In this document: one piece after another, positions 37,913-47,506 of the stretch
Position numbering within the stretch: the first letter of the stretch is position 1
How the letters are laid out: every line of letters starts with the position of its first letter
DNA from: Clostridia bacterium
GTDB taxonomy: Bacteria; Bacillota; Clostridia; Peptostreptococcales; Anaerovoracaceae
Length of the DNA: 64,000 nt
Direction: 5' to 3'
NCBI GenBank assembly: GCA_902363595.1
Contig: CABJAP010000015.1
Coordinates: 1-64,000, forward strand
Notes under the pieces: generated by a model
Seen by the model: only the letters and a program-made list of their open reading frames with translations
Databases searched by the model: none
Told to the model about the DNA's origin: nothing
Position numbers and translations under genes: made by a program

Positions 37913-40294
37913 ATGATAGGGCGAATACTGAAAAAAGACATGAAACGGAGAAAAAGCATCAATCTGATTCTCTTTCTCTTTATAACCATCGCAACCATTT
38001 TTCTGTCCAGCAGTGTGGGCAACATTCTGGTAGCGTCATCTGCGCAGAATTTTTATCTGGACTACGCCAAGATCCCCCAGATTAATATCATTACTTCAGG
38101 GACGGAGGAAAAGGCGGACATTGAGCGTTGGCTGAAGAAGGATGCTCCTGGTGTGAAAACTTATGGGTATGATCATATTCTGGTCTTACCGGAAAAAGGA
38201 GTCGACCTTTCACAAAACAACAAGAAAAAAGCTTTTGATGCCAATGGAGCCAGCATCTATCTCAGCGCCAAAACGGAGCCGTACTGCAAAGTCTTTGATA
38301 AAGACGGCAAAGACTTTGATCTGGGCGAGGGAGACATTGCCCTGACACAAGTCACTATGGACCGCAATGACCTGCAGACAGGAGACCAGGTTACCATCAA
38401 AGTGGGCGATATGGAAAAGACCTTCACCATAAAGCTGGCCATCAAAGATGCGGCCTTTGGCAGTGATATGGCAGGAATGTGCAGATTAGTCGTAAGCTCT
38501 GCCGAATATGCGCGCTTTGCCGCGAACGATAAGGCTGATTTGCTGGGCATGCACTATGTGGATACGGATGATGAGGAGCGGTTTAATCAGGAACTGAATA
38601 ATCATGGTTTTACAACCCTGAGCAGTACCATCGATAAAAACACGTACAAAATGGCTTATTCCTTTGACATGCTCACCGTTGCCCTTTTGATTCTCATTGG
38701 AATCTGCCTGATCCTGATTGCCCTTCTGGTCCTTCGGTTTACCCTTGTATTTACCATTGAAGAGGATTATCGGGAAATCGGGATCATGAAAGCTGTCGGC
38801 ATCAAAAGCTTTGCCATTAAAAAGGTTTATCTGGCCAAATATCTGATCCTGGTAACAGCGGGAGCATTGTGCGGTCTGGCTGTCAGCATTCCGGTGAGCC
38901 GGGTTATGCTTTCCAGCGTCAGCAAAAACCTGATCCTGGAAAACAGTGATTCCAAATTTTGGGTCAATAGTCTGTGCGCCCTGCTGATTATCCTTCTGGT
39001 CATGGGATTCTCCTATGGATGTATGCACAAACTGAACAAAGTTTCGGCCATAACCGCCATACACGGCGGACAGACCGGGGAGCGGTACGGGAAAAGAGCC
39101 GGCTTCAGACTCTACCGCCGGAAACGAATGCCGGTAACCGCATTTTTGGGCGTAAACGACATCTTCAGCCATGTGAAGCGTTATCTGGTTTTGATGATTA
39201 CCTTTTGCATCAGCTTTATTTTGATCACCATACCGCTCAACACCATCAATACGATGCAGAGCGATGAAATGGCCCGGCAGTTCTGTGTAAACCCGGATAC
39301 GGCTGTTTGCGCAAGAGAAATAGAAGGAAGCGGCAAGGGAACCTATAAAACCAGCGTTGAACTTGAGAAGGATATGGATCGGGTTACGGATGAGCTGAAA
39401 GCAAAGGGGTATGAAGCAGAGCTTACCGGAGTCGCCATCTATTTCTTCCAATACAAGGAGCCGCGCAGGGATGATAATACCAATGTTATGACCACTCAGA
39501 TTCTGGGATCTGACCAAAACTTTCTTCGTTACCAGGAGGGGGATGCGCCGGTACTTGAAAATGAAATCGCTTTTTCCCAGCAGATTTTAGAAGAGAATGG
39601 CTGGAAGATCGGCGATTCGGTGGAAACGCAGATCGGCGGCAAAGAAAAGCGCATGATTATTACCGGAACCTATTCTGATTATATGCAGCTAGGAAAGAGC
39701 GCCCGTCTCAATCCAAAAGTAGATTGCAGTAAGGCGAGTCTATTCGATTACTGGAATATAATGGTTAAGATGGACACGAATCTTACCCAGAAGCAGTTGG
39801 CAGAGAAACTGGAAAAAGAGTTGCCCGATTATGAATGGGCAACCGCGCAGGATGTGGTAGACCGAAACACAGGAGGTATACAACAATCTCTGGAAGATAT
39901 GATTGTGCCCATGACAGCGGTGCTTCTTTCGGTAATCATGCTCATCACCTTCCTCATGGAGCGTCTGTTCGTCGTGAGGGAAAAAGGGGAAATCGCTATG
40001 ATGAAAAGCATGGGATTCCAAAACAAAGACATTCGTATGTGGCAGACTTTGCGGATGGTTCTGGTTGCGCTGCTTTCCATGCTCGCCGCCGTGCCGCTTT
40101 CGCTGCTCAGCAATCAGTTCGTGCTGAAGCCGATCTTTTCCGCTATGGGAGCCAATGTTGAAATACAGGTTGTACCCCTCCAGGTATACGGCATTTGTCC
40201 GGCTGTTCTGCTTTTGGGAATTATCATCGCCACTATGCTGGCATCTATAAACGTAAAGAAAATCAATATCCGTGAGTTGAATAATCTGGAATAG
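37913..40294 (+). CDS. ABC transporter permease with two FtsX domains
   Basis: A 793-residue membrane protein. TM1 is at about 20-40, a large extracytoplasmic domain at about 45-245, three TMs at about 250-370, a second lone TM near 425, a second extracytoplasmic domain at about 450-665, and three TMs at about 670-785. Each half carries an FtsX-like core (YREIGIMKAVGIKSFAIKKVYLAKYL; EIAMMKSMGFQNKDIRMWQTL). This is the layout of permeases for antimicrobial-peptide export/resistance or lipoprotein-type transport. The ATPase follows after 12 nt, then a response regulator and kinase, so the system is probably induced by a cell-envelope stress or peptide. Confidence 0.87.
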   Translation: MIGRILKKDMKRRKSINLILFLFITIATIFLSSSVGNILVASSAQNFYLDYAKIPQINIITSGTEEKADIERWLKKDAPGVKTYGYDHILVLPEKGVDLSQNNKKKAFDANGASIYLSAKTEPYCKVFDKDGKDFDLGEGDIALTQVTMDRNDLQTGDQVTIKVGDMEKTFTIKLAIKDAAFGSDMAGMCRLVVSSAEYARFAANDKADLLGMHYVDTDDEERFNQELNNHGFTTLSSTIDKNTYKMAYSFDMLTVALLILIGICLILIALLVLRFTLVFTIEEDYREIGIMKAVGIKSFAIKKVYLAKYLILVTAGALCGLAVSIPVSRVMLSSVSKNLILENSDSKFWVNSLCALLIILLVMGFSYGCMHKLNKVSAITAIHGGQTGERYGKRAGFRLYRRKRMPVTAFLGVNDIFSHVKRYLVLMITFCISFILITIPLNTINTMQSDEMARQFCVNPDTAVCAREIEGSGKGTYKTSVELEKDMDRVTDELKAKGYEAELTGVAIYFFQYKEPRRDDNTNVMTTQILGSDQNFLRYQEGDAPVLENEIAFSQQILEENGWKIGDSVETQIGGKEKRMIITGTYSDYMQLGKSARLNPKVDCSKASLFDYWNIMVKMDTNLTQKQLAEKLEKELPDYEWATAQDVVDRNTGGIQQSLEDMIVPMTAVLLSVIMLITFLMERLFVVREKGEIAMMKSMGFQNKDIRMWQTLRMVLVALLSMLAAVPLSLLSNQFVLKPIFSAMGANVEIQVVPLQVYGICPAVLLLGIIIATMLASINVKKINIRELNNLE

Positions 40295-40306
40295 GAGAGA
40301 AATGAA

Positions 40307-41077
40307 ATGGGAGTATTAAACGTAACCAATCTTTGTAAAACTTATATTGTGAATAAACGCCAGAATAACGTTCTGCGCAACGTAAATCTGACCATTGAAG
40401 AGGGAGAAATGGCAGCAATCATGGGACCTTCCGGATCGGGCAAAACCACACTGCTCTACACGGTCAGCGGCATGGATGAGGCGACGGCCGGGAAAGTGGA
40501 TTTTTTCGGAAGTGAGCTGACGAGTCTCAATGCAAGACAGATCAGCGATCTGCGGCTGGAAGAGATGGGCTTTGTCTTTCAGCAGATGTATATGCTGAAA
40601 AATCTTTCCGTGTATGATAATATATTATTACCGGCGTATCAGTCCAGGGAAGGAAAGAGCAAAGCCGGGAGAAAAGCCGCCAATGAGCGGGCAAAGGTTC
40701 TGATGCAAAAGCTGGGGATCAGCGCCATTGGGGAAAACGATATCACAGAGGTTTCCGGCGGACAGCTGCAGCGGGCTTGTATCTGCCGCAGCTTGATCAA
40801 CCAGCCCAAGATCATTTTTGCCGACGAGCCCACCGGGGCCCTCAATAAGCAGAACTCCATTGAGGTTATGGATGAACTTTGCCGCATCAATGAAGGAGGA
40901 ACCAGCATCCTGCTGGTTACCCACGATATGAAGGTTGCTGCAAAATGTGAACGGGTTTTGTATATTGAGGACGGCAATATTCGTGACGAGTTCGCCTTGG
41001 GAAAATGGAAGAACACCCAGGATATCCGGGCGCGGGAAAGATCGCTCAATGACTGGCTGATAAAATTAGGATGGTAA
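40307..41077 (+). CDS. ABC transporter ATP-binding protein (MacB/LolD type)
   Basis: A 256-residue ATPase with Walker A GPSGSGKTTL near 42-51, Q-loop FVFQQMYML, signature VSGGQLQRA, Walker B IIFADEPTGAL and H-loop VTHD. The family is the one that pairs with FtsX-domain permeases. The C-terminal 30 residues extend past the core. AGGAGAG lies upstream of the ATG, and the next gene starts 3 nt after its stop. Confidence 0.93.
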   Translation: MGVLNVTNLCKTYIVNKRQNNVLRNVNLTIEEGEMAAIMGPSGSGKTTLLYTVSGMDEATAGKVDFFGSELTSLNARQISDLRLEEMGFVFQQMYMLKNLSVYDNILLPAYQSREGKSKAGRKAANERAKVLMQKLGISAIGENDITEVSGGQLQRACICRSLINQPKIIFADEPTGALNKQNSIEVMDELCRINEGGTSILLVTHDMKVAAKCERVLYIEDGNIRDEFALGKWKNTQDIRARERSLNDWLIKLGW

Positions 41078-41080
41078 TGG

Positions 41081-41758
41081 ATGAACGATATTTTACTGGT
41101 AGAAGATAATGAAGAGCTGGCGGAGCTGATTATGGCGTTTCTGCGGCGGGACGGCTATACAGTCTGCTGGGTGACAACGGGAAAAGGGGCGGTTTCGTAT
41201 ATGGAAAACCACTCTGTCCGGCTGATGCTGCTGGATATCATGCTTCCGGAGATGGATGGTTTTGCCGTATGCCGGGCAGTGCGAAAGCAGCATAATCTGC
41301 CCATTCTCATCATGAGCGCCCGTTCAGGCCGTGAAGATAAGCTCAGCGGCTATGAATTGGGAGCGGATGACTATGTGGAAAAGCCAGTGGATGGGGAAAT
41401 CCTTTCAGCGAAAGTCAGGGCACTGATGCAGAGAGCCTATGGCAGCCGACAGAAAGGCCCCCTGGTATCAGGGGATCTTGTCATTGACTTGGAATCCAGA
41501 TGTGTGAGTCTGAAAGGCAAACCAGTAGAGCTGAACGTGAAAGAATATGAGCTGCTGCTCCTCTTTGTCCGAAATCCAGGGAAAACTTTGCGCAAAGAAT
41601 TCCTCTTTGATCGCATCTGGGGCAGCGACAGTTTCAGCGAAAGCCAAACCCTGACCGTTCATGTGAAAAGGCTTCGCAGTAAAATAGAAGATAATCCCCG
41701 TGAACCAAAGAGGATCCGCACGGTCTGGGGAGTCGGGTATCGCTATGAAGAAATATAA
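41081..41758 (+). CDS. OmpR-family response regulator
   Basis: A 225-residue regulator. The receiver domain is at about 1-115 with phospho-Asp in MLLDIMLPEMDG (near 51) and the conserved lysine in VEKPVDG. An OmpR/PhoB winged helix is at about 128-222 (VKEYELLLLFVRNPGKTLRKEFLFDRIWG). It lies in an operon after the ABC genes and overlaps the sensor kinase gene by 14 nt. Confidence 0.93.
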   Translation: MNDILLVEDNEELAELIMAFLRRDGYTVCWVTTGKGAVSYMENHSVRLMLLDIMLPEMDGFAVCRAVRKQHNLPILIMSARSGREDKLSGYELGADDYVEKPVDGEILSAKVRALMQRAYGSRQKGPLVSGDLVIDLESRCVSLKGKPVELNVKEYELLLLFVRNPGKTLRKEFLFDRIWGSDSFSESQTLTVHVKRLRSKIEDNPREPKRIRTVWGVGYRYEEI

Positions 41759-43019
41759 TGGTTTGATCGCCGTTTCTGTCCTGGTCTATCTTCTGCTGGC
41801 TGCCGCCGCAGGATATGGAGTCAAGCATACGGCAGGTGAGAAGGATCAGGCGTGGAAAGTGGAAATTAATCGCATTTACACCAGCTTATCCGGGGGAGCC
41901 CCTCTGGATAAGCTTAATTTGCATTGGTATGACCATGTGAAACGGGTAACTTGGCTTTCTGTGGAAGATGCAATGGAGGAAGCACAGGGGGCGCTGTTCT
42001 ATGAAGAGGACAATCAACTGGAGTCGGAGATCAAACCGCTCTTTGAAAACGATCGTTTAAAAGGATATCTGCGGTTTGATTATCAGGAGCCCGAGTTTGA
42101 TACCGGCATGCTGCTGGTGCTGGTCCAAATCTGCCTGGCACTGATGGAACTGTTCCTGCTGGCTGTGCTGCTGTACCTGAAATACCGATTGATCCGGCCT
42201 TTTCAGCAGCTGAGCAGTCTGCCTCAGGAACTGGCCTGCGGCCATTTCAAGGGGATTGTGAAAGAAGAAAACAATAAATTTTTCGGCCGCTTTCTGTGGG
42301 GGATCGGTCAGTTGAAAGATACGCTGGATGCCAGCAAAAAGAGGCAGATGGAGTTGGAGAAGGAAAAGAAAAAGCTGCTCCTTTCCCTGTCCCACGATAT
42401 CAAAACGCCGCTGGGAACCATCAAGCTGTACGGTAATGCGCTGGAAAACAAGATGTATGACAGCGAAGCTCAACGGACCCGCGCCGCTCATCAGATCGGG
42501 GTTAAGGCGGAGGAGATCGAGCGCTATGTGGAAGAGATTATGAAAACGTCCCGGGAGGATATTCTCGACATCCGGATCGAAGAAGGAGAATTTTATTTAG
42601 ATCAGCTGATGAAACAGGTGCTGGCTACCTATGGTGAGAAATGCCGCATCCGGCTTGTGGAACTGGAAGTAGGGGCTTATGAAGATCGGCTGCTGAAGGG
42701 CGATCTGCAGCGGGCGGCGGAAGTGTTGGAAAACTTGTTTGAAAATGCTTTTAAATATGGCGATGGAAGGCGCATCGAGATTACCTTTTTTGAAGAGGAT
42801 TACTGTCAGCTGATCCGCGTCTTTAACAGCGGGTCTGTTGTCAGCGATAATGACTTTAACCATATCTTCGAAAGCTTTTTTCGGGCCGGCAACAGCGAAG
42901 GGATTCCGGGAACCGGGCTGGGGCTTTACATTTGCCGGGAGATCATGCGTAAAATGGGCGGGGAAATCTTTGCGCAAAAAGAGGAGGGCGGGATGGCCTT
43001 TGTGCTGGTTTTTGGATAG
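41745..43019 (+). CDS. Sensor histidine kinase partner of the ABC system
   Basis: A 424-residue kinase with TM1 at about 7-25, an extracytoplasmic sensor of about 100 residues, TM2 at about 120-145, HisKA (LSLSHDIKTPLGTIKLYG, phospho-His near 217) and HATPase (NLFENAFKYG, GTGLGLYI). The start at 41745 is preferred over 41700, which lies deep in the regulator gene. With the FtsX permease, this forms a Bce/Vra-like detoxification module, although the sensor domain is longer than in typical BceS kinases. Confidence 0.88.
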   Translation: MKKYNGLIAVSVLVYLLLAAAAGYGVKHTAGEKDQAWKVEINRIYTSLSGGAPLDKLNLHWYDHVKRVTWLSVEDAMEEAQGALFYEEDNQLESEIKPLFENDRLKGYLRFDYQEPEFDTGMLLVLVQICLALMELFLLAVLLYLKYRLIRPFQQLSSLPQELACGHFKGIVKEENNKFFGRFLWGIGQLKDTLDASKKRQMELEKEKKKLLLSLSHDIKTPLGTIKLYGNALENKMYDSEAQRTRAAHQIGVKAEEIERYVEEIMKTSREDILDIRIEEGEFYLDQLMKQVLATYGEKCRIRLVELEVGAYEDRLLKGDLQRAAEVLENLFENAFKYGDGRRIEITFFEEDYCQLIRVFNSGSVVSDNDFNHIFESFFRAGNSEGIPGTGLGLYICREIMRKMGGEIFAQKEEGGMAFVLVFG

Positions 43020-43081
43020 AGAGGAAGCGGGAACAACAGAGCAGGAATCGTTCTTTACACTAATTTTTAATTCAGTGCAGC

Positions 43082-44530
43082 TTAAAATCCGGTTAAACCA
43101 TCGGCCCCATCAACGCCGAGTTCTATCAGTGTTTGCTTTGTGCTGTTAAAGTTCTGTTCAAATAGCTGCTGATAAGCGCTGGCAAACCGATCTTGGTTTG
43201 AAGAACGACAACTTTCCAATAGAGGATCGGCGATACGTACCCATCCGGGAACCGGCTCTGCACCGGTTTCCTCAAGGCGCAGGACGCTGCCATTCAAAAG
43301 CTGCAAGGTGATCTTGCTGTAAATTTCCCGTATAGCCGCAAGTGGACAGCAATTGACTACAGCCTGCAGACCGGCGCTGACCACATCAACCATAGCTCTT
43401 TTTTCACCGGACTGGGACGCCGCATGGATAATCTCTTTGAAGAACGATTGATGAATATGAGGAAATGTATACCGCATGACTGGTCCCCCTATGATTGCCA
43501 GCAGCTGGAGAGCTTCTAGAAACGTTCTCATGTTATCATCTAAGGTGAGCTCTTTTAGCTTGCGGGGAATCGTGGAATCCCCCTTAGAAATTACACGAGT
43601 CCCAACGCCGTTAACGGTTTTAGCCACACCCAATTTGTTGAGTAGGGCCATTGTTCTGCGAATTGTAATTTCAGAAACATGGTATATATTTGCCAAGATA
43701 GAACCATTGGGCAGCAGCGTGCTTACTGGATAAACGTTTTGATTGATTTTGCACACAAGATCAATGGCAATGACATCACAATATCGGGTGCGCCCCTTAT
43801 GTGGTTCCCATGAAAAAGTTTCTGGAGACAGATTGTTCGATGTCGATTCAAAGACATGCAGATAAGCTTCAATCTTTTCAAAAAAACGCTGACACAACAG
43901 TTCTAAAGGCCTCATGGAACGGTTGGAAGTTTTTTCGGTATATTGCTGGATATATGTCAGATATTCCTTTTTTATTTCTTGAAAAAAGGAAATAGCTCCT
44001 GCTTTGCCATATTGGTTAAAGAGAATATCTACAAAAGCGCTTTCTGCAAAGGCGCCGATATCATAATATAGATTGAGCGCAGTACGGCTTCCAAGAGCAT
44101 GGAGGGATTGTTCAAATTTTTGATAGAGATCTCTGATCCCATTGGATGGCAATTCGCCTTGGAAGCGAGAGCTCATGGAAAAATCGATCTCCATATGCCG
44201 GATGCTGTGAAAACAGATGGCCGGTGAAATCAATTTCAAACTTGCACAAAGATCCAGCAGCGCCTCAGCCCTCTGCCGGAATATATCCGTTTTTAAATAG
44301 TTTTCATATGGTTTGGCTAGAACGACAGTAGCCCTTCCGCGGCACAGCTTTACCAGGCCGTTGTTTTCAAGCATTTTGAGTGCTCGCTGGGCCGGACAGT
44401 AAGAAACTTGAAATTGGTCTGCAATAGCTTTTGCAGAGGGGAATCGTTCCTGGTCGTAAAATCCCATCTGTATTTTGCCCGCAAGAGTGCGATAAATTGT
44501 TTGCTCCTGGCTGTTATCGTTCTTAGGCAT
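43082..44530 (-). CDS. GntR-type regulator with two winged-helix domains
   Basis: A 482-residue protein. Residues about 8-75 form a GntR winged helix (IQMGFYDQERFPSAKAIADQ ... RALKMLENNGLVKLCRGRATVV). A second one lies at about 260-320 (NQNVYPVSTLLPNGSILANI ... RRTMALLNKLGVAKTVNGVGTRVI). The remainder is helical and may be a ligand-binding region unlike FCD or UTRA. The ATG at 44530 is chosen because AGAAAGGA lies 8 bases before it on the minus strand; in-frame ATGs at 44539 and 44560 have weaker sites. It is downstream of and codirectional with the soluble hybrid kinase. The target is unknown. Confidence 0.75.
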   Translation of the reverse strand: MPKNDNSQEQTIYRTLAGKIQMGFYDQERFPSAKAIADQFQVSYCPAQRALKMLENNGLVKLCRGRATVVLAKPYENYLKTDIFRQRAEALLDLCASLKLISPAICFHSIRHMEIDFSMSSRFQGELPSNGIRDLYQKFEQSLHALGSRTALNLYYDIGAFAESAFVDILFNQYGKAGAISFFQEIKKEYLTYIQQYTEKTSNRSMRPLELLCQRFFEKIEAYLHVFESTSNNLSPETFSWEPHKGRTRYCDVIAIDLVCKINQNVYPVSTLLPNGSILANIYHVSEITIRRTMALLNKLGVAKTVNGVGTRVISKGDSTIPRKLKELTLDDNMRTFLEALQLLAIIGGPVMRYTFPHIHQSFFKEIIHAASQSGEKRAMVDVVSAGLQAVVNCCPLAAIREIYSKITLQLLNGSVLRLEETGAEPVPGWVRIADPLLESCRSSNQDRFASAYQQLFEQNFNSTKQTLIELGVDGADGLTGF

Positions 44531-44629
44531 TGTGAACATCCTTTCTAAAATCTGCTTCATAAGTGCCGGCTATCGGGAGGATTCTTTTATATTAGCACAG
44601 AAAGGCGTTTCATTGAACGAAAGTTTTGT

Positions 44630-47407
44630 TTAACCAATATATTTCTGCAGAATTTCTATTAAAAAATTCACATCGATGGGCTTTGGAATGTGTTCATTTA
44701 TTCCGACATTATAGGCTTTTCCGATATCAGCGGTAAAAGCGTTGGCAGTTAAAGCCAGAATCGGGATTGATTTGGCATCCTTTCGTTTTAGACTGCGGAT
44801 CTTTTCTGTGGCTTCATAGCCATCCATGACCGGCATTTGAATGTCCATCAGAATTACATCATAGTATTTGGATGATGATTCTTCAAACATATCCAGGGCG
44901 CGCTTTCCATTTTCTGCATACTCCACAATCATTCCCTGCATTTGGAGCAGTTCCAGAGCAATCTCGCGATTCAGATCATTGTCTTCTACCAGCAGCGCGC
45001 GTTTGCCAAAAAGGCCCGAAGGCGTCTCTTCCATCCGCATATTTGAGGTGTCAACTCTGCCGCTGGAAAGGAGCATGTGAAGAACATGGAGCACCTTGGA
45101 TTTGAAGAGGGGTTTGGTGATAAAGGCATCAGCGCCGGCTTGCAGAAATTCTTCTTCTATATTGGAGTAATCATAAGCGGATATTATAATGACAGGAACA
45201 TCCTTTCCCAGCTTTTGGCGAATCGTTTTCAGAGTTGTCATGCCGTCCATCTCCGGCATCTTCCAGTCCAAAATAACGGCAGAGAAATCATCGCTGCATT
45301 CATGTGCCTCACATACGCGGATGATGGCTTCCTCGCCGGATAGAACCCAATAACCCCGCATGCCCAGTTCATTTAAGAGAGCAGCCACGTTTACACATGT
45401 GGCCTTATCGTCATCGACGACAAGAATAGGAAGTCCCATTAGTTCGCTATCACAAGAGAATTCTTCATCGATCAGCTCAAAGGGAAGGGTGACGGTGAAC
45501 TGACTTCCCTTATTGAGCTCACTCTTTACATCGATAGAACCGTTCATCATACAAACAATATTTTCCGTAATGGCCATTCCCAGACCTGTTCCCTGAATCT
45601 TGCTGATTCGTGAATCGGCGGCCCGTGAAAAAGGTTCAAATAAATGGGGTATAAACTCTTCCGGCATACCAATCCCGTTGTCTGTGAAGGAGAACTCAAA
45701 CTGTCCTTTGCTTTCAATCGGAGAAGAGCCTTCTTTAATTCTCATGGATACAGTTCCGCCCTCGGGCGTGTATTTGATAGAATTGGACAGCAAGTTCATT
45801 AAGACTTGCTGTAATCGATCGCCATCCGCAATAATCGTTTCATGCTGTACATCACAGACGCTTATATTAAGCTCCAGCTGTTTTTTGCTAATCAAAGGTC
45901 TGCATATATCTGAGATATTCTGGATCAGCTCCGGCAGGTGAATTTCCTCAGGCGCTAAATCAATTTTTCCACTTTCTATTTTGGACATGTCCAAGACTTC
46001 GTTGATGAGGCCGAGAAGATGACGGCTGGAGACATTGATTTTGCTCAGACAGTCATGTACTTTATCCGGTGATGTGAGGTTCATTTGGGCAATCGCCGTC
46101 ATTCCCATAATGGCGTTCATTGGCGTTCGAATATCGTGGGACATGGAAGACAGAAAGTTGGTCTTGGCCGAGCTGGCTATTCTGGCTGCCTGATAGGCAT
46201 CTTCCAGAGCTTTGCGCTGTCTTTCCTGTTCTAGGCGTTCGGCGGTCACATCAATGCCCAGGCTGTAAAAGGAGGGTATTCCGTCCCAACTATCCTCGGC
46301 GGCGGCATAAGAAAGCGTCAAGGTCAAGATTCTTGTTTCGCCGCTGCGTGTAATAATCCGAACTTCCGTAATCATACTTTTGCCGGAGGATTGCATGTTT
46401 TCCATGATCGGAATCAAGCGTTCCAGATCGTCCGGATGCACATAGGTGCATTGGGAGTGAAGCTCCGTTTCAAATTGTTCTTTTGTATAACCGATTAGAT
46501 TCAGGAATTCGGCGCCGTACCAGAGAATAGTGCTGTAATCTCTCGCATCCAGGCGGGCAGAACCCCCGGGAATTGATTTGAGCAGAGCATCCCGCTCCCG
46601 GTCTTTTTTTGCCAGCTTGAATTCTGTGCTGTACATGTCGTGAGAGAGTTCAATGCGTGCCGTATGTCCATCCCAAATAATAAGCTTGTTTTTGATCATA
46701 AAAGTCCGATCCAGAACAGGATTGAAGAATTCCCATTTATACACCTCATTGGGATTCAGTTTGGAGTTGGTGCAAAAAGGACAAGGAGAAGTCCGGCCTT
46801 GGATAACCTCATAACATTTTCGGCCGATTACATCTTCTTCGCGGGCCTTCAGGGTGTCCAGAGAGGTCTGATTTACGTACAAGAGTTCATAGGTGTCTAT
46901 GTCGCTGACATAGGCGTTCCCCTCATATTCTTCCAAGATCCATTCGAAATACTGGCGTTGACGGTCCTTTTCCAAGACAAGATCAGTGATATCGGAATGA
47001 ACAGCAAGAAAGACAGGGTGTCCTTCGATCATTTCGCCAGTAAAAGTTCCTCTTGTGCGCACCCAAATAAAGCTACCGTTTTTAGAAGGCATGCGGTAGT
47101 CAACTGTGAATGAGGTCTGTGCCAATTCCATCGCAGTTCTCGCAGCATCTTTGAGTTTGTCTAGCTCCTGGAGATGATTGGTAAAGTACTGAGTGAGGGT
47201 TCTAAAAAGGGAGTGAAACTCCTCCTTTGCAAAACCGATGCTTTTATAAAAATGGCTGTTTGCCCATAGGAGCGATAAGGTACTTTCGCATATGTATTTG
47301 CCGGCGCTGCAGCCGATGGTCTCTATGAGTGAATTGGATAGCTCCGTTGTACAGGCTGCAGGGATATTCCAATTTTCTTCCATATTGAGATTTTTTTGAT
47401 GCTTCAT
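44630..47407 (-). CDS. Soluble PAS-PAS-PAS hybrid histidine kinase
   Basis: A 925-residue cytoplasmic kinase with no transmembrane helix. There are PAS domains at about 30-145, 150-265 and 270-395, then HisKA (SSMSHDIRTPMNAIMGM), HATPase (DNGIGMPEE, GTGLGMAI), receiver 1 at about 655-775 (VILDWKMPEMDG) and receiver 2 at about 800-925 (VILMDIQMPVMDG). Both receivers look intact, in contrast to the kinase at 22121. The second PAS has a CPFC pair that may bind metal or react to redox state. No Hpt domain or DNA-binding output is included. GAGGAG precedes the ATG at 47407. Confidence 0.88.
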   Translation of the reverse strand: MKHQKNLNMEENWNIPAACTTELSNSLIETIGCSAGKYICESTLSLLWANSHFYKSIGFAKEEFHSLFRTLTQYFTNHLQELDKLKDAARTAMELAQTSFTVDYRMPSKNGSFIWVRTRGTFTGEMIEGHPVFLAVHSDITDLVLEKDRQRQYFEWILEEYEGNAYVSDIDTYELLYVNQTSLDTLKAREEDVIGRKCYEVIQGRTSPCPFCTNSKLNPNEVYKWEFFNPVLDRTFMIKNKLIIWDGHTARIELSHDMYSTEFKLAKKDRERDALLKSIPGGSARLDARDYSTILWYGAEFLNLIGYTKEQFETELHSQCTYVHPDDLERLIPIMENMQSSGKSMITEVRIITRSGETRILTLTLSYAAAEDSWDGIPSFYSLGIDVTAERLEQERQRKALEDAYQAARIASSAKTNFLSSMSHDIRTPMNAIMGMTAIAQMNLTSPDKVHDCLSKINVSSRHLLGLINEVLDMSKIESGKIDLAPEEIHLPELIQNISDICRPLISKKQLELNISVCDVQHETIIADGDRLQQVLMNLLSNSIKYTPEGGTVSMRIKEGSSPIESKGQFEFSFTDNGIGMPEEFIPHLFEPFSRAADSRISKIQGTGLGMAITENIVCMMNGSIDVKSELNKGSQFTVTLPFELIDEEFSCDSELMGLPILVVDDDKATCVNVAALLNELGMRGYWVLSGEEAIIRVCEAHECSDDFSAVILDWKMPEMDGMTTLKTIRQKLGKDVPVIIISAYDYSNIEEEFLQAGADAFITKPLFKSKVLHVLHMLLSSGRVDTSNMRMEETPSGLFGKRALLVEDNDLNREIALELLQMQGMIVEYAENGKRALDMFEESSSKYYDVILMDIQMPVMDGYEATEKIRSLKRKDAKSIPILALTANAFTADIGKAYNVGINEHIPKPIDVNFLIEILQKYIG

Positions 47408-47456
47408 ATATTCAACTCCTCTTTACGACAAACTGCTTGGGAACTACCTAGTTCAT

Positions 47457-47485
47457 ATTATATCTAGTTGAACAGATAAAAGCAA
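47457..47485 (-). promoter_or_regulatory. Sigma-A promoter of the soluble hybrid kinase gene
   Basis: On the minus strand, TTGCTT (47485-47480) and TATAAT (47462-47457) are spaced by 17 bp, in the 99-bp gap after the sigma-54 activator gene. The kinase can therefore be expressed independently of the activator. Confidence 0.6.
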
Positions 47486-47506
47486 TGATAAAAAGGAAAT
47501 CAATTT

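Noticed and set aside
38486-39517. Long minus-strand open frame (343 codons) opposite the FtsX permease gene
   Set aside because: It is antisense to a well-supported gene. Its translation is rich in His, Gln and Asn and has no recognisable domain, which is the usual signature of an antisense shadow frame.
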